Source of the DNA: Planctomycetota bacterium
Lineage (GTDB): Bacteria > Planctomycetota > B15-G4
Reading direction: 5' to 3'
Assembly (NCBI GenBank): GCA_029259715.1
Contig: JAJDEP010000017.1
Location: 124,001-188,000, forward strand
DNA: 64,000 bases
Shown here: piece after piece, positions 60,072 through 64,000 of the stretch
Position numbering within the stretch: the stretch's first letter is position 1
How the letters are laid out: the number at the start of each line of letters is the position of its first letter
Made by a program: the position numbers and the translations under genes
Notes under the pieces: generated by a model
The model's input: only the letters and a program-made list of their open reading frames with translations
What the model was told of the DNA's origin: nothing
Database searches by the model: none

Positions 60072-61367
60072 TCAGCCCTCCGGATTCACCTCGACCGCCG
60101 ACGCGTCGACGACCTCGCCGTACTCCCGCGCAATCTCGCCCCCCACGCACGAGACCAGCAGCGCGCGACCCTCCTGACGGGTGTGCAGCCGCACCGGACC
60201 GCCCCACAGGGCCTGGATGTTGCGCAGCGTCTCCTCCGCCTGGGCGAGTTGGAGTTCACTACCGCTCCAACAGTGTTCGAGCTCGAGTTCGCCGGCCCCA
60301 CCATCCCCCTCGATGCGCCGGATCACGGGCTGTCCACCGTTGGTCAGGGCGGCGAGTGTCGCCTCGCGCGCCTGTTCGACCTCATCCCCCGTGCGCGCCA
60401 TGCCGCTCTCACGGCAGTAGTGCTCGTCCATGAAGTTGTCGATGAAGGTCAGGTCGTTGTGGACGGCCCGCACACGGAAGAGCTCGTCGAGGTCGCCGGT
60501 CCCGGTCTGCTCGATGTGCCGGAAGAGCTCCAGCCCGAGCTTGTAGGGGTTCTTGGGGCCCTCGTCCCCGCCCATGGCCCCCGAGTGCCGATCGGCGTAG
60601 TCGACGATCTCCGCATCGCGCAGCAGGCTCCCGGTCATCAGCCGGCTGTGCCAGAAGGAGGCCCAGCCCTCGTTCATCACCTTGGTCAGGAGCTGCGGCT
60701 GGAAGTAGTACGCCTCGTCGCGCAGGAAGCCCAGGATCTCGAACTGCCAGTCCTCGAGAGCCGCGCCCATGAGCATGTGCCCCAGGATGTCACCGGGAGC
60801 CACGCGCGGGTTCCCCGAGGCGTCGTGCAACGGCGGCGCATTGCCCGGATGGCCTCGCGCCCAGGCCATCGCCCCCGCGTCGACCATGTTGTCGAGCGAC
60901 GCCACCCGATCGATCAGGGACTCGACCGCCTCCAGCCCGAAGCGGTCGGCGAGCGACCGCACCCGCGCCCCATGGCTGGCCATGACGTCCATCATGTGGG
61001 GGTCGGTGTGGGAGAACCACGCGTTGTGATGGAAGAAGTCGGCGTGCCCGCACACGTGGGCCATGACGAGCTTCTGCTCCACCGGCGAGTTCTGGCGCAG
61101 CAGGTAGGCCACCACCGGGCGCGTGTTCACCACGAGTTCGTAGATGCGCTGCAGGCCGTAGGCGTGGCCCTTGGCCAGGCGGTCGTACTCCATGCCGAAG
61201 CGCCAGTGCGGGTAGCGCACGGGGAAGCCGCCGTAGGCTGCGATCTCGTTCAGCTCGCGGTGATCGACGACCTCGTAGCGGATCTCCGGGACGTCAAGTC
61301 CCGCATCGCGTGCGCGCGCTTCCACGTCGCGCTGCAGGGCCAGCATGTCCGCCGAAGGAGCCGCCAC
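60072..61367 (-). CDS. spoVR: SpoVR family protein
   Basis: 431 residues from a GTG at 61367, two bases after the DUF444 stop; an ATG at 61346 is an alternative. Family motifs: PEIRYEVVDHRELNEIAAYG, YPHWRFGMEYD, RIYELVVNTRPVVAYLLRQN, MAHVCGHADFFHHNAWF, LTKVMNEGWASFWHSRLMT and a C-terminal FIDNFMDEHYCRESG. Named for Bacillus spore-cortex defects, but found widely in non-sporulators as part of prkA-yeaH-spoVR (E. coli yeaG-yeaH-ycgB), an operon induced in stationary phase. Biochemical role still unclear. Confidence 0.94.
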   Translation of the reverse strand: MAAPSADMLALQRDVEARARDAGLDVPEIRYEVVDHRELNEIAAYGGFPVRYPHWRFGMEYDRLAKGHAYGLQRIYELVVNTRPVVAYLLRQNSPVEQKLVMAHVCGHADFFHHNAWFSHTDPHMMDVMASHGARVRSLADRFGLEAVESLIDRVASLDNMVDAGAMAWARGHPGNAPPLHDASGNPRVAPGDILGHMLMGAALEDWQFEILGFLRDEAYYFQPQLLTKVMNEGWASFWHSRLMTGSLLRDAEIVDYADRHSGAMGGDEGPKNPYKLGLELFRHIEQTGTGDLDELFRVRAVHNDLTFIDNFMDEHYCRESGMARTGDEVEQAREATLAALTNGGQPVIRRIEGDGGAGELELEHCWSGSELQLAQAEETLRNIQALWGGPVRLHTRQEGRALLVSCVGGEIAREYGEVVDASAVEVNPEG

Positions 61368-61368
61368 G

Positions 61369-62499
61369 TCACACCCCCTTGCCGAGGAAGGCCTTGATCG
61401 AGGGCAGGATCCCCTCGCGGTCGAGGATCTCGCAGGTGATCGCCTGCGGTTCGTCACCGAAGGCCTGGTCCAGGTCCTTCTTGAACTGCCCCGACCCGTA
61501 GGCGCTCTTCACCTGCCCGTAGCAGAACAGGTTGACGTGCGGCAGCAGGCGCTCGCGCAGCAGCGTCACGCACTTCTCGGTGTCGCGTCCGCTCCAGTTG
61601 TCACCGTCCGAGAAGTGGAACAGGTAGCAGTTCCAGTCCGTGGCCGGGAAGGCCCCCTCGAGCAGTTCCGAGGCGAGCATGTAGGCCGAGCTGATCTTCG
61701 TGCCGCCCGACTCGCGCAAGCGGTAGAAGACGTCCTGGTCGACCTCCTTGGCGGCCGCATCGTGGACCACGTAGCGCGTCTCGAGACTCTGGTACTGGGA
61801 GCGCAGCCAGGTGTCGATCCAGAACGACACGAGGCGCACGATCTCCTTCTGTTCGCGTCCCATCGAACCGGACACGTCCATCATGTAGAGGATCATCGCG
61901 GCGTGGTCGGGCTTGCTGACTTCCTTCCACGACCGGAAGCGCATGTCCTCCGGAGTCGGGGAGATGCTCGGGTTCTTGGGGTCGTACTCCCCCGCCGAGA
62001 TCTGTCGCTTGAGCGCCTCGCGCATCGTGCGTCGCATGTGGCGCAGGCTCTGGGGCCCGTCCCGGCGCACCGAGCTGAAGCGGTAGCTGGGCGAGTGGAT
62101 GTTGGCCTTGCCGCGCGGCTGGATGTTGGGCAGCGCCAGTTCCTCGCCCAGGATGCGCGCCATCTCGTCCATGGTCAGTTCGACCTCGAGCAGGTGCTGG
62201 CCCGACTGGTCGCCGGCCATCCCGGGCGAGTTGCCGTCCCCGGCCTGCCCCTCGCCGCCCGGCTCGCCCTCGCCCTCACCCTGTCCGCCGTCGTTCTTGC
62301 CGAACTGGAAGCGCGGCAGCTCGATGCGCGGCACCGGGATCGAGACCATGTGCCGCCCCTTGCGGCCGATCATCTCGGTCCCTGTGACGTAGCGCTTGAG
62401 GTCCTGCTTGATGTGCCCGCGGACGATGTCCACGAAGCGGCTGCGATCGCGCTCGATCCGCCCTGGCGAACACCCTGCCGGCCCTTGTTCGCCGCTCAT
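61369..62499 (-). CDS. yeaH: DUF444 protein (YeaH-like, von Willebrand A domain)
   Basis: 376 residues. Start MSGEQGPAGCSPGRIERDRS, then RGHIKQDLKRYVTGTEMIG, a Gly/Glu/Ser-rich linker (about 70-100, GGQGEGEGEPGGEGQAGDGN), and a C-terminal vWA fold with the metal-ion site DVSGSMG (Asp208-Ser212) and HFSDGDNWSGRD. The family accompanies prkA and spoVR. It lies 44 bases downstream of prkA and one base upstream of the spoVR GTG. Probably a scaffolding partner of the kinase. Confidence 0.94.
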   Translation of the reverse strand: MSGEQGPAGCSPGRIERDRSRFVDIVRGHIKQDLKRYVTGTEMIGRKGRHMVSIPVPRIELPRFQFGKNDGGQGEGEGEPGGEGQAGDGNSPGMAGDQSGQHLLEVELTMDEMARILGEELALPNIQPRGKANIHSPSYRFSSVRRDGPQSLRHMRRTMREALKRQISAGEYDPKNPSISPTPEDMRFRSWKEVSKPDHAAMILYMMDVSGSMGREQKEIVRLVSFWIDTWLRSQYQSLETRYVVHDAAAKEVDQDVFYRLRESGGTKISSAYMLASELLEGAFPATDWNCYLFHFSDGDNWSGRDTEKCVTLLRERLLPHVNLFCYGQVKSAYGSGQFKKDLDQAFGDEPQAITCEILDREGILPSIKAFLGKGV

Positions 62500-62543
62500 C
62501 GAGGCACGCTCATGATCGTGGCTCCGCTCCGCCGGACGGCCGC

Positions 62544-64000
<1,457 letters not shown>

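Overview
The window is a GC-rich, gene-dense stretch of bacterial chromosome with no insertion sequences, prophage genes or CRISPR arrays that I could see. Phylum is inferred, not proven. Three giant lipoproteins with Ig-like and Gly-rich regions, a Lys/Arg/Ala pentad-repeat basic protein, a PTS reduced to regulatory parts, and a prkA-yeaH-spoVR set together suggest Planctomycetota or another high-GC, Gram-negative-type lineage. I give that modest confidence.

Layout. 1-4.3 kb (minus): an Opp/Dpp-type ABC importer (lipoprotein binding protein, permease B, and a permease C running off the left edge). 4.4-6 kb (minus): a small membrane protein, ridA and coaD. 6.1-9 kb (plus): a coupled pair, a short ComEC-like channel and ComM/YifB. 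9-18.5 kb: a TPR protein, then a surface-glycan block of one YfhO-type and two GT-C-like membrane proteins around a phosphohexomutase. 18.5-22.5 kb (minus): a compact run of proline dehydrogenase, metallophosphoesterase, DHH phosphoesterase and amidohydrolase. 22.5-40.6 kb (mostly minus): giant lipoproteins of about 1,477, 1,692 and 1,284 residues sharing a lipobox and a C-terminal beta motif, together with a short exported relative, the prepilin peptidase, an EF-G-like GTPase and tatD (plus).

40.8-55 kb (minus) is a long housekeeping run. In order of transcription it reads tRNA-Arg(ACG), tadA, tRNA-Ser(GGA), tRNA-Ser(CGA), SRP RNA, dnaX, ybaB, recR, rpoN, truA, hpf, ptsN, ptsH, a DUF2344 protein, RNase E/G, rplU, rpmA, obg, a GspC-like PDZ protein, coaX and an MnmE-like GTPase. 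The SRP RNA, the CCA-bearing tRNAs and several sigma70-like promoters (TTGnnn, 16-18 bp, TAnnnT) were read directly from sequence.

56-64 kb: a 79-residue histone-H1-like pentad-repeat protein with a strong terminator, a HAD phosphatase, a Na+-coupled NSS transporter with two overlapping small membrane proteins, and the spoVR / yeaH / prkA stationary-phase set (prkA cut by the right edge).

Two traits recur. Four-base GTGA stop/start overlaps couple many gene pairs. Low-complexity insertions (poly-Gly, Gly-Ala, Pro-Ala, Asp-Pro, acidic runs) sit inside otherwise conserved proteins. The most distinctive material is the giant lipoprotein family, the acidic insert inside the RNase E/G S1 domain, and tadA lying next to the gene of its tRNA substrate.
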